Below, piece by piece: positions 19,201 through 28,689 of a stretch of DNA of 39,932 bases. Under the pieces are notes generated by a model, which worked only from the letters and a program-made list of their open reading frames with translations, had not been told where the DNA came from and ran no database searches. The DNA is from Haplomitrium mnioides. Its lineage: Eukaryota > Marchantiophyta > Haplomitriopsida > Calobryales. Positions within the stretch are counted from its first letter, which is position 1. Every line of letters starts with the position of its first letter. A program made the position numbers and the translations under genes. The DNA lies in contig JBNGIS010020542.1 of the NCBI GenBank assembly GCA_049999725.1, positions 1 to 39,932 of the forward strand. Reading direction: 5' to 3'.

Positions 19201-19975
19201 GAGGAATGCCTTTTCTAATTGAGTTGATATTGGGAAGCACTCATTATAAATGACCTATATATTTGCTATCACCACAAGAATTAGAGGAGCTTCGAAAGAC
19301 ATTGACAGATCTACTTGTGAAGGATTTCATTCAACACAGTACTTCTCCTTGTGGAGCTCCGGTATTCTTTGTACCAAAGAAAGATGGTGGATTTCATCTT
19401 NNNNNNNNNNATCGTGGATTGAACAATCAAATAGTGAAGAATGCTTATCCTCTACCTTGTATTGATGATTCGTTGGATCACTTGAGTGGTGTAAGATTTT
19501 TTTCTAAGTTGGATCTTCAAAGTGGCTATTGGCAAATTCCAATCAAGTAAAGTGATGTACCAAAGACAGCTTTTCTCACAAGGTTTGGGCACTTTGAGTG
19601 GAAAGTTCTTACATTTGGTCTTATTAATGCTCCGACGATATTTATGGATCAAATCCATCGAGTTTTTGATGGGTTATTGGATAAGTCAGTGTTGGTATTT
19701 TTGGACGATATCATTATCTTTAGTAAAAGTGAAGTTAATCATCATGCTCATCTCAAGGAGGTACTACAATGACTATGCAATCGGAAGTTTTATTGCAAGA
19801 AGTCTAAGTGTGAGTTTTGGAAGCAAGAGGTGACCTATCTAGGGTATAAAGTGTGTGCGGATGACATCAAGATAGAGGAAGAGTTTAAGGTTATTGTATA
19901 GTGGCCAAAACCAAATGATGCAAAGGATGTTCAAGATTTTAATGGATTTGGAAGCTTTTATCGAAGATTCATGCA
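19201..19975 (+). pseudogene. Reverse transcriptase of element B
   Basis: Gypsy RT in nearly one frame: LSPQELEELRKTLTDLLVKD, SPCGAPVFFVPKKDGGFHL, a 10-N gap, RGLNNQIVKNAYPLP, FFSKLDLQSGYWQIPI, then a TAA at 19548-19550. A second frame has TAFLTRFGHFEWKVLTFGL and VLVFLDDIIIFSKS with both catalytic Asps (19704-19709), followed by KKSKCEFWKQEVTYLGY. The catalytic pair is intact, though several stops (19548, about 19770, about 19899) interrupt the polyprotein. Confidence 0.92.
19401..19410. other. 10-base assembly gap in RT of element B
   Basis: Ten Ns between GGATTTCATCTT and ATCGTGGATTG. The RT frame before and after agrees if exactly ten bases are missing (or ten plus a multiple of three), and ten fits the usual family spacing, so the gap length looks real rather than arbitrary. 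Confidence 0.9.
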
Positions 19976-20565
19976 TTACTTTGCTCATATTGCTGCACCA
20001 CTTACGGATTTACTAGGGAAAGATGCAAAGTTCAAATGGACGACCAAGGAGCAAGTAGCATTTCAACAACTCAAGGATGAGGTGACATCTCGTCCAATTC
20101 TACAGCCATATGATTCAAAAAGGCGTTGTATAGTTGATTTTGATGCTTCTAATTTTGCTATTGGAGCGGTTTTACAACAAGAGTTTGAGCATGGACTTCA
20201 TCGAACTGCATTCATGTCACATCAATTGAATACAGCGGAGATAAATTATTCTGTAAGAGATTAAGAGCAATTAGCAATGGTTTATGTTACCAAAGTGTGG
20301 AGACACTATCTTTTGGGAAAACTTGTACTTATGCGCACAGACCACAAGCCATTGCTTCAAGCAATCCACTTGGAAAATATAACAAGTCGTCATCATTGCT
20401 GAGAACATCAACTACAACTCTTTGATTTCAAGTTGAAGTACAAGCCGAGAAGGTTCGATATTATTCCTAATGCATTGTCTCCAAGACCAAATCATCGAAT
20501 AAATACATTAGAGATAACAAATACTAGTATATTACATCTTGATGAAGTAACCAACGACGGCTTTT
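19975..20565 (+). pseudogene. RNase H of element B
   Basis: YFAHIAAPLTDLLGKDAKFKW, then the RNase H core. DFDASNFAIGAVLQQ carries the first Asp. NYSVRD-stop-EQLAMVYVTKVWRHYLLG keeps the Glu next to a TAA (20262-20264). LMRTDHKPL carries the second Asp, and the region ends at DIIPNALSPRP. Catalytic acids are present, the stop aside. Confidence 0.88.
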
Positions 20566-21530
20566 GACCAAAGTTGCAAGAAGACATCTTCTATACTCTT
20601 GTTAGAGCACGTTTGGCGGTCCAAGATAATGAGCATCATCCCTTTTCCATTTGGGATGGTATACTCTATCAAGGCCATCGAACATGTGTTCTTCAAGATG
20701 ATGTGTTTCGAACAACACGTTTACAAGAAGAACATGATATTTCAATTTCTGGGCATCTTGGAGTAGACAAGACTATGGAGTTGCTTCAATTAACTTGGTG
20801 GTGGCTAAACCTAGCTCGAGATGTTCGTGGCTTTGTTCGTTCTTGTGAAAGTTGTCAACGAAACCACGCTTCAAATCAAAAACCAGCTGATCTTCTGCAA
20901 CCATTATTGATTCCTACTGCTCGATGGGAATATGTAAGTTTGGATCTTATCTCATCACTTCCAACCACGTCTCGTGGGTTTACGACCATTGTGGTGTTTG
21001 TGGATAAGCTAAGAAAGCAAATTCATCTAGCACCGACAATGGATACGGTGGATCCTCCACAATTGGCGAAGATTTGTTTTGATATAGTCTTTCAATGTCA
21101 TGGAATGCCAAAGGTACTTATATCTCATAGAGACTCATGATTCACTAGAAAGTTTTGACAAGAGTTATTCACACTTTTAGGTACCAAACTATCTATGTCT
21201 ACAACGTATCATCCTTAAACAGATGGGCAAAGTGAACGGGCAAATCGCACTATAGAGGATATGCTTCGAAAATTTATGAATGTTTATCATACACATTGGG
21301 ATAGTTTTCTACCGGCTGTGGAGTTTGCATACAACAACTCCAAACAAGTAAGTATTGGTTTTTCTCCTTTCTTTTTTAATTCTGGTCAACATCCTCTTGT
21401 CTGTGATGGTTTTCTTTCTCCTTCGTCTTCCAATGTTCTTAGTATTTCTACCTTTTTGTCTTGTTTATTTTCTTCCTTGCAAGATGCAAGAAACCATCTT
21501 GTTATTGGTCAAAATCGGCAAAAATAGTTT
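20566..21530 (+). pseudogene. Integrase of element B
   Basis: 188-codon frame (20574-21140) with the zinc domain EEHDISISGHLGVDKTMELL and SCESCQRNH, and the core start YVSLDLISSLP (first Asp, about 20943). The second catalytic Asp of the usual SDRDS motif is His (CAT 21126-21128). Stops follow at 21138 (CGA-to-TGA) and 21156 (TGG-to-TGA). The Glu is kept in DGQSERANRTI (about 21229), 35 residues on from the His. ORF 21261-21527 continues with FLPAVEFAYNNSKQ and SIGFSPF. Confidence 0.9.
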
Positions 21531-21831
21531 GCCGATAAACATCGTTGTGATAGCTCTTATGTTTTAGGTGACCAAGTTATATTATCCACTCATAATCTTC
21601 CATTGTCTTTAGATACTCAAGTTTGTAAGTTATCTTCTGCTTGGATTGGTTCTTTTCTCTATTTCTTAGGTTTTTTCTCCCATTGCTTATAAACTTGATC
21701 TTCTTCTTCATATGAAGATTCATCGTGTGTTCCATGTATCCAAACTTAAGCCTTTTGTTCCTAGTCCATCTTCTTTTCCAAATCGGGTTCAACTTCCTCC
21801 TTCGGCCATTGTTCTTGATGATCATAAAGAA
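21531..21831 (+). pseudogene. Integrase C-terminal GPY/F region of element B
   Basis: GDQVILSTHNLPL, then a damaged copy of the GPF region and AYKLDLLLHMKIHRVFHVSKLKPF, a hallmark of chromovirus integrase C-termini. Frame changes are visible near 21665. Confidence 0.8.
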
Positions 21832-21999
21832 TTTGAAGTAGATCATATTTTGGCAAAAAGAGTTATCAAACATGGGCGACATCCATAAGTTCAATACAAG
21901 GTTTTGTAGAAAGGCTATCCACTTCATGATGCTACTTGGGAACCTTCTTCAAATCTTGAGAATGCTCAAGAAGCTATTAAAAATTTTAAAAGTTGCGAC
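21832..21999 (+). pseudogene. Chromodomain of element B
   Basis: FEVDHILAKRVIKHG, stop, VQYKVL, stop, KGYPLHDATWEPSSNL, NAQEAIKNF: a chromodomain in order (E-VD-IL, YKVLxKGY, ATWEP, A..AI..F). In chromoviruses it tethers integrase to methylated-histone chromatin. The stop in YKVL-stop-KG is TAG at the Trp position. Its presence assigns the element to the chromovirus branch and distinguishes it from family A. Confidence 0.9.
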
Positions 22000-22036
22000 A
22001 ATGATGAGGATGTCATCAACTAAACGGCATGGATTA

Positions 22037-22470
22037 TGTAATAGTACAAGCATAAGGTTGTGCTATTTATAATAAAATAAAGAGGAGTGAAAGAAGTGGT
22101 AGTCAGTCACTTTTAGGGTTAAGATTGGATTACTTGTCTTTGAAGTCACTTTTGGTAGAGAGACACTTTTAGGTTACTTGATTTCAAAGTAACTTTTGGT
22201 AGAAAGTCACTTTTAAGGCTCAAATTAGAAATTACTTGTAAGTAAAGAAAGAGGGAAGACACCCTCTTCTCTTGTATAAATAGAGGGGCTTCTTAGCCCC
22301 ACTCTTCATTCTAGAGTTTCTCTCGAATCACTTGGGTTCTTTGGTTGCTTGGCTTTTGCTTCCACTCTTAATTTTAGCTTGGACCTTGAGTTGCTTTTGA
22401 TTGAAGAACTCTATTAGAGTTCACCATGAGTTCTTACTCATTTCAATTTGGTCTTTGAGATTCTTTTACA
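22037..22470 (+). mobile_element. 3' LTR of element B (434 bp)
   Basis: Begins TGTAATAGTACAAGC, ends GATTCTTTTACA. Contains TATAAATAG at 22275-22283. About 22 bp longer than the 5' LTR because of a short internal duplication around TCACTTTTGGTAGAGA. The preceding polypurine tract is too degraded to define. Confidence 0.92.
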
Positions 22471-23032
22471 AGGCCCATGGCTAACGAGAAAAATGACCAC
22501 TTCAAAGGGACACGGGAACGCATACGACGAGACGTGCGAGGTATAGATTTAGGTGCTGCAACTTTTTGCGGGCTGGTGTGTATGCAAATTAGAGACGCAC
22601 AAGCGATCTCGGGACAGGAAGATGCAACAAGGTAAGGAAGGAATAATCTCAGTGAAGATTTGTGTAAAGCGAGTGGACTCGTGTAGGGGGCTAGCAGGGG
22701 TGGAGAGAGATTGGAGGGGCGCCGAGAATTTCTAAGCGAGGAGCTCTAGATGCTCGAGAGATCCAGGTGAACTCATTTTTGCGGGTAGACCAATATTGGA
22801 GGTGAATCAATACGTGAAGCTGAAGGGGATTGAGTATGAATGAGTAGGATTGCTGCTGAAGTAATTAGTGATCCGTGAAAAGGGTTGTAAGGTGAAGAGA
22901 AATTCCTTATGTCCTCAAAGGGATAACTTGCCACGGGGCCATCTTATAAAAGAACCAGTTCCCCTGTTTTGTCTGCCCCTGCCTTCCAAAGTGACACCTT
23001 TGGAGGTTAAGGCCTAAAGGAGGGGCGTGATA
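22471..23032 (+). mobile_element. 3' LTR of element 3, right part (after element B)
   Basis: Resumes the family A LTR at AGGCCCATGGCTAACG, matching 10854 onward. It ends GGGGCGTGATA at 23032, the degenerate form of the GGGGCATGACA end at 12152. Relative to the other copy it lacks 11210-11950, a 741-bp deletion between two GGGAT pentamers. The join is at 22826-22830. Confidence 0.88.
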
Positions 23033-24985
23033 AGGCAAGCGGAAGAGATCATGCAAGCATTATCCAAATGTAAGAATCAGGGCCAAGGCAGGTAAAAACG
23101 AAACACTCGCTAGAGGTAATAAGCACAGAAGTGGAAGGAAGAGCGACATCAGAAGCAGAGGAAAATTTGGGATCGGATGAAGAGAACCAAGGGCATGGGA
23201 TGGAAATCGAAGGTCGACAACAGATGGAATGGACTGCATGTAAGGTGAAATGTTGCATCGTAAACTTTTAGGTACAACGGTTGGAAGGAGAAGGGCGAAG
23301 GCGATCGTCCTCGTGAGGCAACAACAAGAAAAGGTTCGGGAGACACTCTGTTTCCTTCGATATTGATGGGCCTCACTAGGATCTGGATTATTTTCGGAGT
23401 CTTGACAAAACTACTTGGCGAATGGTCCGAAGAAGTATCCAAAGAGGGGGAAGACGGAGCATGCTACGAAGGAACGCATGGAAAGAGCCTGTCACCTACA
23501 ATCAACTTTGGATCCTCCAGTTAACTTCAGACTTAGAAGCCCGAGGAATCCTTTAGATTGGATCTACGGTCAACTTCGAATCTAGGTTAGTGTGGTGGTC
23601 CAACTTCCAGTTTCAAGACAACGGCAGACAGTGCTCTATGGAGAAAAGTCAACTTCAGACTCAACAGTGTGAGGGATTCTTCAGACTCACTCGTCCAAGG
23701 AATCCTTCAGATCGGGTCTATGGTCAACTTCTGATCTAGGTTAGCATGGCGGTCCAACTTCCACTTCGAAGATGGCGTCCGACCCCTACGGAGGAAAAGT
23801 CAACTTTAGACTCACCAGTTCGAGGGATTCTTCGGACTCACCAGTGTGAGGAATCCATCAAATCAAGTTCTTAGTCAACTTCAGATCTAGGTCATTGCGG
23901 CAGTCCAACTTCCAGTTTGAAGATGATGTCGGATGGGGCCCTACGGAGAAATGTCAACTTCTGACTTAGCAGCCCAAAGAAAACTTTGGACTAACCAGTC
24001 GGAGGAATCCTTTGCATCGGGTCCCCGATCAACTTCGGATCCAGGTCAGCGAGGCGGTCCAACTTCTCCCTAAAAAGTGGCATTGGACGGCGCTCTGCGG
24101 AGTTCTTCGAACTCAATTCCACGGAGTTCCTCAGACTTAGTTCCGTGGAGTTCTTTGGACTCGGTTCTGCAAAGTTCTTTAGACTTTATTCCGAGGACTT
24201 CTTTGGACTCATCAGTCCTCCAAAAACTTCAGACCAGACCCTTGGGAACCTTGAAACCTACCGTTGACTTTGGATCAGCTTTAATTGTTGGGATAGGTGT
24301 CACCACGGGAAGTAGCCATACCACCTACCACCATATGGGAGCTCGGGAAGACAAGGGCAAAAGGAGTGCTCGTGGGATCGTGAGGAGTGGCACACATTGG
24401 GATTAAAGTCTAAATCTAGGGACGAGCAGTGGGAGGAACGAAGCGTGGATGTGTACTATGGCGTGCATAGATGCATTGTTGTGGACATTGCGAATCTAGA
24501 GGCTGAGAGGGAGATTGAAGGTGTGATTGAAGCTCTTGTGCAAGGAGATAGCGAGGAACAAGGAGCGTGCTCTGCAATCCATTGAGTGAAGCAAGTGGAC
24601 TTGCATTCGGGGGCCAAAAGAGGGGAGGTAGATTGGAAGGGGGCCGAGAATCGTTTAGTGGGAGGCTTAAGAGGCTCAAGCAAACTAGGTGATCCCATTC
24701 TGGAGGGTGGACTAGAGTTCACAAGTGGATCGATACTTGAAAGAGAATCAGGTGCATTTGGCTTGGACTTGTGAGTCTTGATTGTACATAGGATTCCGCC
24801 CAGTGGTGTCAGAAGGGTGTTGTTGTTACCATTTCAAAAGGAGATCGATGGCAAGGGATGGCTACGTTGGTGCTCGCGCATTGCAAAGAAGATCCGGTCG
24901 AGGTCTCGGGTGGAGTGTGTCTAGTAGTCGTGAGGACTGTCTTCGAGAGGTGGAAGTTAATCCAACCTCTTCCAAGCTTGCAGAA
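23033..24985 (+). mobile_element. Truncated LTR of a third related subfamily
   Basis: Starts inside an LTR (AGGCAAGCGGAAGAGATC corresponds to about 9277 of the family A LTR) directly after the end of the previous LTR. Contains about four degenerate ~153-bp units (GTCCAACTT near 23598, 23753, 23903, 24057). It continues with the CTCAAGCAAACTAGGTGA and CTTCCAAGCTTG blocks shared by all subfamilies, then is replaced by element 4 LTR sequence at about 24985. No internal region is attached. Confidence 0.8.
23560..24200 (+). repeat. ~153-bp tandem array, third LTR subfamily
   Basis: Four units with GTCCAACTTCCA(G/C)TT and AAAGTCAACTT motifs, spacings about 154, 151 and 154. They are related to, but clearly more diverged than, the family A units. 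The tail (24095-24215) shows short GTTC..GGACTC reiterations. Confidence 0.85.
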
Positions 24986-25565
24986 GTGTCAGTCGGGTTT
25001 GAAGGTACTTCGTGTAATATATTTTTTTTAAATCTAGAAATTAAGTGAGAAGCCATGTAAATTTTGGGTTTTGGGATCAAACGGGCTTCCAATGAACATC
25101 AAAATGACTCAAGACATGCTTAGAAAGAAGGGAAGGATCGAGGTTAAAAGCCATCGATGGAAAGGTTGAGAAGCAACAAAGGAAACCAGAGTGGGGCAGA
25201 ATGTGGAAGAGAGAGCAGAAATGACAAAGACGGAGAAAATCTTAGGCAGAAAAAAGGAAAAGCAAGCATCAAGATTCACTTCAAACCTGTTGAGGTGGAT
25301 CAAAAGGGAGGATTGCTATCAAAGAGAGACAAGGGAGACAAAGTTCACGGCTATAGGTGCATAAATAGGCAAGAATGGAAAAAAATGGTGGAAGTTGGGA
25401 TGTAGAACGGAGGAGCCAACAATTTTAACCATTGCATCCTCAATTTGTGACTATTTGAGGCGTGTAATAGCTTGATAGAGAAAGGAGCTTGAGGCAATCG
25501 TAGTGGAATTTTAATAAAAGAGAATAAAGCAAAAATAGGGAACCTTCCGGAAGTTAACCAACACC

Positions 25566-25850
25566 ATAGTCCGAAGGAGGTCGACGGTCGCAATCCGATG
25601 GAGGGAGTCTGAAGTCTTCTGTTCTACGATCGCAGTCTAAAGTCTTCTATATGATGGTTGTAGTCTGATGGAAGGTTCTGAAGTACGCAACCTGACGGCA
25701 ACAGTCCGAAGTTCGAGGTCCGCAATTCGAAGGAGTCTGAGGTATGCAGTCCGAATGAGGCCGACGATTGCAGTCCAATGGAGGGAGTCTGAGGTGTAGA
25801 GTCCGAAGGAGGCCGATGGTCGTAGTCCAATAAAGGGAGTCCATAAGTCT
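25566..25850 (+). repeat. GTCCGAAGG-rich degenerate repeat
   Basis: Roughly 52-bp reiterations of AGTCCGAAGGAGGCCGA, then GTCGCAGTCCGATGG and AGGGAGTCTGA (near 25568, 25750, 25802), plus irregular intermediates. The counterpart in the 3' LTR is 34737-34968 and 36016-36130, split there by the solo LTR. Confidence 0.8.
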
Positions 25851-26009
25851 TCACGGAGAGGTGGCGAGCCTTCATAAGGCTGAACGAGACTCAACCTCCC
25901 TAACTGAGGAGCCCGGTGAAGTGGGTTTCGAGTGATCTTCCGACGTGAAGGGCCTACTTAACAGCGATCAATTGGGAATCCAACCGAAAAGGTGAGGAGG
26001 GATCAGCCG

Positions 26010-26315
26010 AAAAGGCAATCTATCGACGGTTTGGCCAGAAGAACAATGAGTGCGGAAAGAGCGATCTATCAACGGTCCGACCAGAGTAGGAACAAGGGGT
26101 GCTGAAAGGGCAATCTTTCAATGGTCCGGCCGGAAGAAAAAGGAGTGCCGAAATGTCGATCTATTGACGGTTCGGCCGGAAGAACAAGGAGTGCCGAAAC
26201 AACGATCCATTGATGGTCCGACCAGAGGAGGAACAAAGAGTGCCAAAAGAGTGATCTATCGACGGTCTGGCCAAAAGAACAAGTAGTGCCAAAACAACAA
26301 TCTATCGAAGATCCG
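26010..26315 (+). repeat. 46/49-bp tandem array (7 units)
   Basis: Unit roughly GCGATCTATCGACGGTCC, GGCCAGAAGAACAAGG, AGTGCCGAAA. ATC anchors at 26018, 26064, 26113, 26159, 26205, 26254 and 26300: spacings 46, 49, 46, 46, 49, 46. The 49-bp units carry one extra GAG triplet. The other LTR (36305-36610) shows the same series of spacings in the same order. Confidence 0.93.
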
Positions 26316-27100
26316 GCGTTCGAGAAATCCAACAAGCTACCCCGAAGTGCCACGTGTCCGAGGAGGCGACGTCCAACGTTGTTTTCCATAGGGAAGTTGG
26401 ACCGTCACCATTGACCAAGAATGTGAAGTTGACCTGCAGTTTGAGGGAATCTCACGGGGTGGCAAGTCCAAGGAATCCAACCGGCTGCCCTAAATCGCCA
26501 TGAGTCCGTTGTCCAACGTCCGAGGAATCCAACAAGCTACCCCAAAGTCCCACGTGTCCGAGGAGGCGCTGTCTGACGTCGTTTTCTACAGGGAAGTTGG
26601 ACCATCACCATTGACCAACAATGTGAAGTTGACCTGCAGTTCAGAGGAATCTCATGGGGTGGCAAGTCCAAGGAATCCAACCGGTTGCCCTAAATCGCCA
26701 TGAGTCCACTGTACGACGTCCGAGGAATCCAACAAGCTACCCCAAAGTCCCACGTGTCCGAGGAGGCGCTGTGTGACGTCGTTTTCCACAGGGAAGTTGG
26801 ACCATCACCATTGACCAACAATATGAAGTTGACCTGTAGTTCGGAGGAATCTCACGTGGTGGCAAGTCTAAGGAATCCAATGGGCTGCCTTAAATTGCCA
26901 TGAGTACGCTGTCCGACGTCCGAGGAATCCAACAAGCTACCCCAAAGTCCCATGTGCCCGAGGAGGCGCTGTTTGACGTCATTTTCCACAGGGAAGTTGG
27001 ACCGTCACCTTTGACCAAAAATCCAAAGTTGACCAGCAATTTCGAGGAATCTCACGGGGTGGCGAGTACGGGGAATCCAACGGGCTACCCCAAAGCGCCA
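26316..27100 (+). repeat. 200-bp tandem array (4 units)
   Basis: Units start at about 26318, 26516, 26716 and 26916 with GAGGAATCCAACAAGCTACC. Each then has CCACGTGTCCGAGGAGGCG, TTTTCCACAGGGAAGTTGG, ACCATCACCATTGACCAAC and GAAGTTGACCTGCAGTTC. Two TTGACC sites per unit about 16 bases apart. The 26516 and 26716 units are nearly identical. Confidence 0.93.
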
Positions 27101-28435
27101 TGTGTACTCGTGAAGGAAAGCAATCACAGGGTGAAGGTGGACTTAGGAGGTGCTAGAAATCGTTGAGCAAGAGGCTCTAGAGGCTCAGACTACTCAAGTG
27201 GATTCATCTTTGAAGGCAAACCAACATTTGGAGGTGGACCAACACTTAGAAGAGAGGAGAATTCTTTCGGTTTGTATTTCATGAGAAGCAGCCAAGGGGG
27301 GTCTTGTTGTCGTCTTAGCTTTGGTTTGTGCAGAAGATCAGTCCCAAAAGCATTAGAAGAGTGTTGTTGGTGTTACAATCTTGTCGAGAAGGGAGAGGAG
27401 TGGCCACGTTAGTGCATGCGCACTGCGGGGAAGATCCAGCCAATTCTCGGGTAGAATGGGTGATCCAGCAACTGAGAGGGGTGTCTTCCAGAGGTGGAAG
27501 TTTAATAAGACCTCCTTCGAGCCTGAGGAAGTAAATTCAAGGCTTCTAGCGATGGAAGTTAAAACCTATCTCGACAGGATGTGTGAGTGGAGAGACAGTG
27601 GCAGTGTCGATAATGTTTTTGGTGTTGTTGTCTTTGCAGAGTCAAGACTCAAACTCAGAACAAAGACTCAAACTCAGAACACAGACTTTGAACCTCTGTC
27701 TGGAACTTCAACGGATAGGGGATTGTGTTAAGAAGGCTGAGGCAGATCTTTGGAGAGAATTCGGGCTGGCTTGGGAGAAAAAACAAGGGCTACAATACTT
27801 ACAATTATGGTCGGGCTAAAGTATTGATGATAATTTGCTGCATAATAGTACGGAGGTGATGCTAGGAGAGTGAGGAAGAGAGAAAAATAGTTATACACAT
27901 GTCTAGGAGGGCTATTAGGTGGGGTTCCACACTTGGGTTGTAATTTCTATTTTGTTGAGAGATTAAACCAAATAGCTACTTCTTTGTTGGCTTGTTGGAG
28001 TAGTTGACCTTGTTGACAGTTCAGTGATTGGAGGAGTGATTATCCTTGGTTGTGCTAGGATGCAACCTGTAGGAGAATGCCGCAAGTTCATTCTTGTGCA
28101 ATAATTGCATACACCCTTATTCATAGGAGGTGACACTGAATATCTACAACCAGATTTACATCAAGCACAATATTGGTTTGTACCCCGAAGTCAATTGAGT
28201 TGTGGTTGCTATGTGTGTGGTGGAAAGGAATGTAGGTTTGACTTGTGCTTAGGTGGGTTGAGGGTAGTGTGGAAATGCAAGGTGGAAAGTTCGGGATTGT
28301 TAAGACCCGAATTCACTAACAAAGGTTCTAGGGCTGTCTCATTAAAGAGCTCGGTTGTTCTTTGTCCCCCTTTTTCTACGAAATAGTATCAAGTGGGTGT
28401 TAAGAAAGGAGAAAAATGCGTGACATAGGTTTTCT

Positions 28436-28452
28436 TGGTGCTAGAAGGAGGG
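28436..28452 (+). other. Primer-binding site, element 4
   Basis: TGGTGCTAGAAGGAGGG, 10 bases after the LTR end, equal to that of element 3 except for one base. Same unassigned tRNA. Confidence 0.75.
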
Positions 28453-28689
28453 CCAAGGTTTGAATAAACCTCAGATCAACCTGGAACCAAAGAGTCACCT
28501 TGCGAATGCCAAGGTCACCAAAAGGGTGAAGGCATAAGGGTTGGGAAACCATGAACTATTAAGTGGTGCTTATACCTACTCCTCACATCCCTTGACTAGA
28601 AAAAGGGAAAAGGTGAGAAGAGATGTGTAGGAGGGCATTGAATTGTAGGTAGAGTTAGCCTCACCCATCACTGTGATGGCCAATCCAGT

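Larger units (their letters stand above)
17811..22470 (+). mobile_element. Element B: chromovirus (Ty3/gypsy) inserted into the family A LTR
   Basis: A 4.66-kb element with both LTRs (17811-18222 and 22037-22470, each TGTAATAGTACAAG...TTTTACA), a primer-binding site right after the 5' LTR, then gag, protease fragment, RT, RNase H, integrase and chromodomain in chromovirus order. The flanks are AGGGAT and AGGCCC, against AGGACCC in the uninserted LTR at 10854, consistent with a 5-bp target duplication that has since mutated. Numerous transition-type stops and a missing gag zinc knuckle/protease active site make it inactive. Confidence 0.93.
24990..28425 (+). mobile_element. 5' LTR of element 4 (5'-truncated, ~3.4 kb)
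   Basis: Aligns with 34166-38473. It begins at GGGTTTGAAGGTAC (24994), lacking the first ~135 bases seen in the 3' LTR, and ends TGACA at 28425 just before the primer-binding site. Arrays in order: a GTCCGAAGG-rich repeat (25566-25850), 46/49-bp units (26010-26315), 200-bp units (26316-27100). The downstream half (27150-27830) resembles 11120-11520 of the family A LTR. About 380 bp present in the 3' LTR (about 37190-37570) are missing at 27098-27103. Confidence 0.85.

Noticed and set aside
17811-22470. Integrated pararetrovirus or retrovirus
   Set aside because: LTRs, a tRNA-Met primer site, gag-PR-RT-RH-IN order and a chromodomain, with no envelope or movement-protein reading frame, identify a chromovirus retrotransposon.
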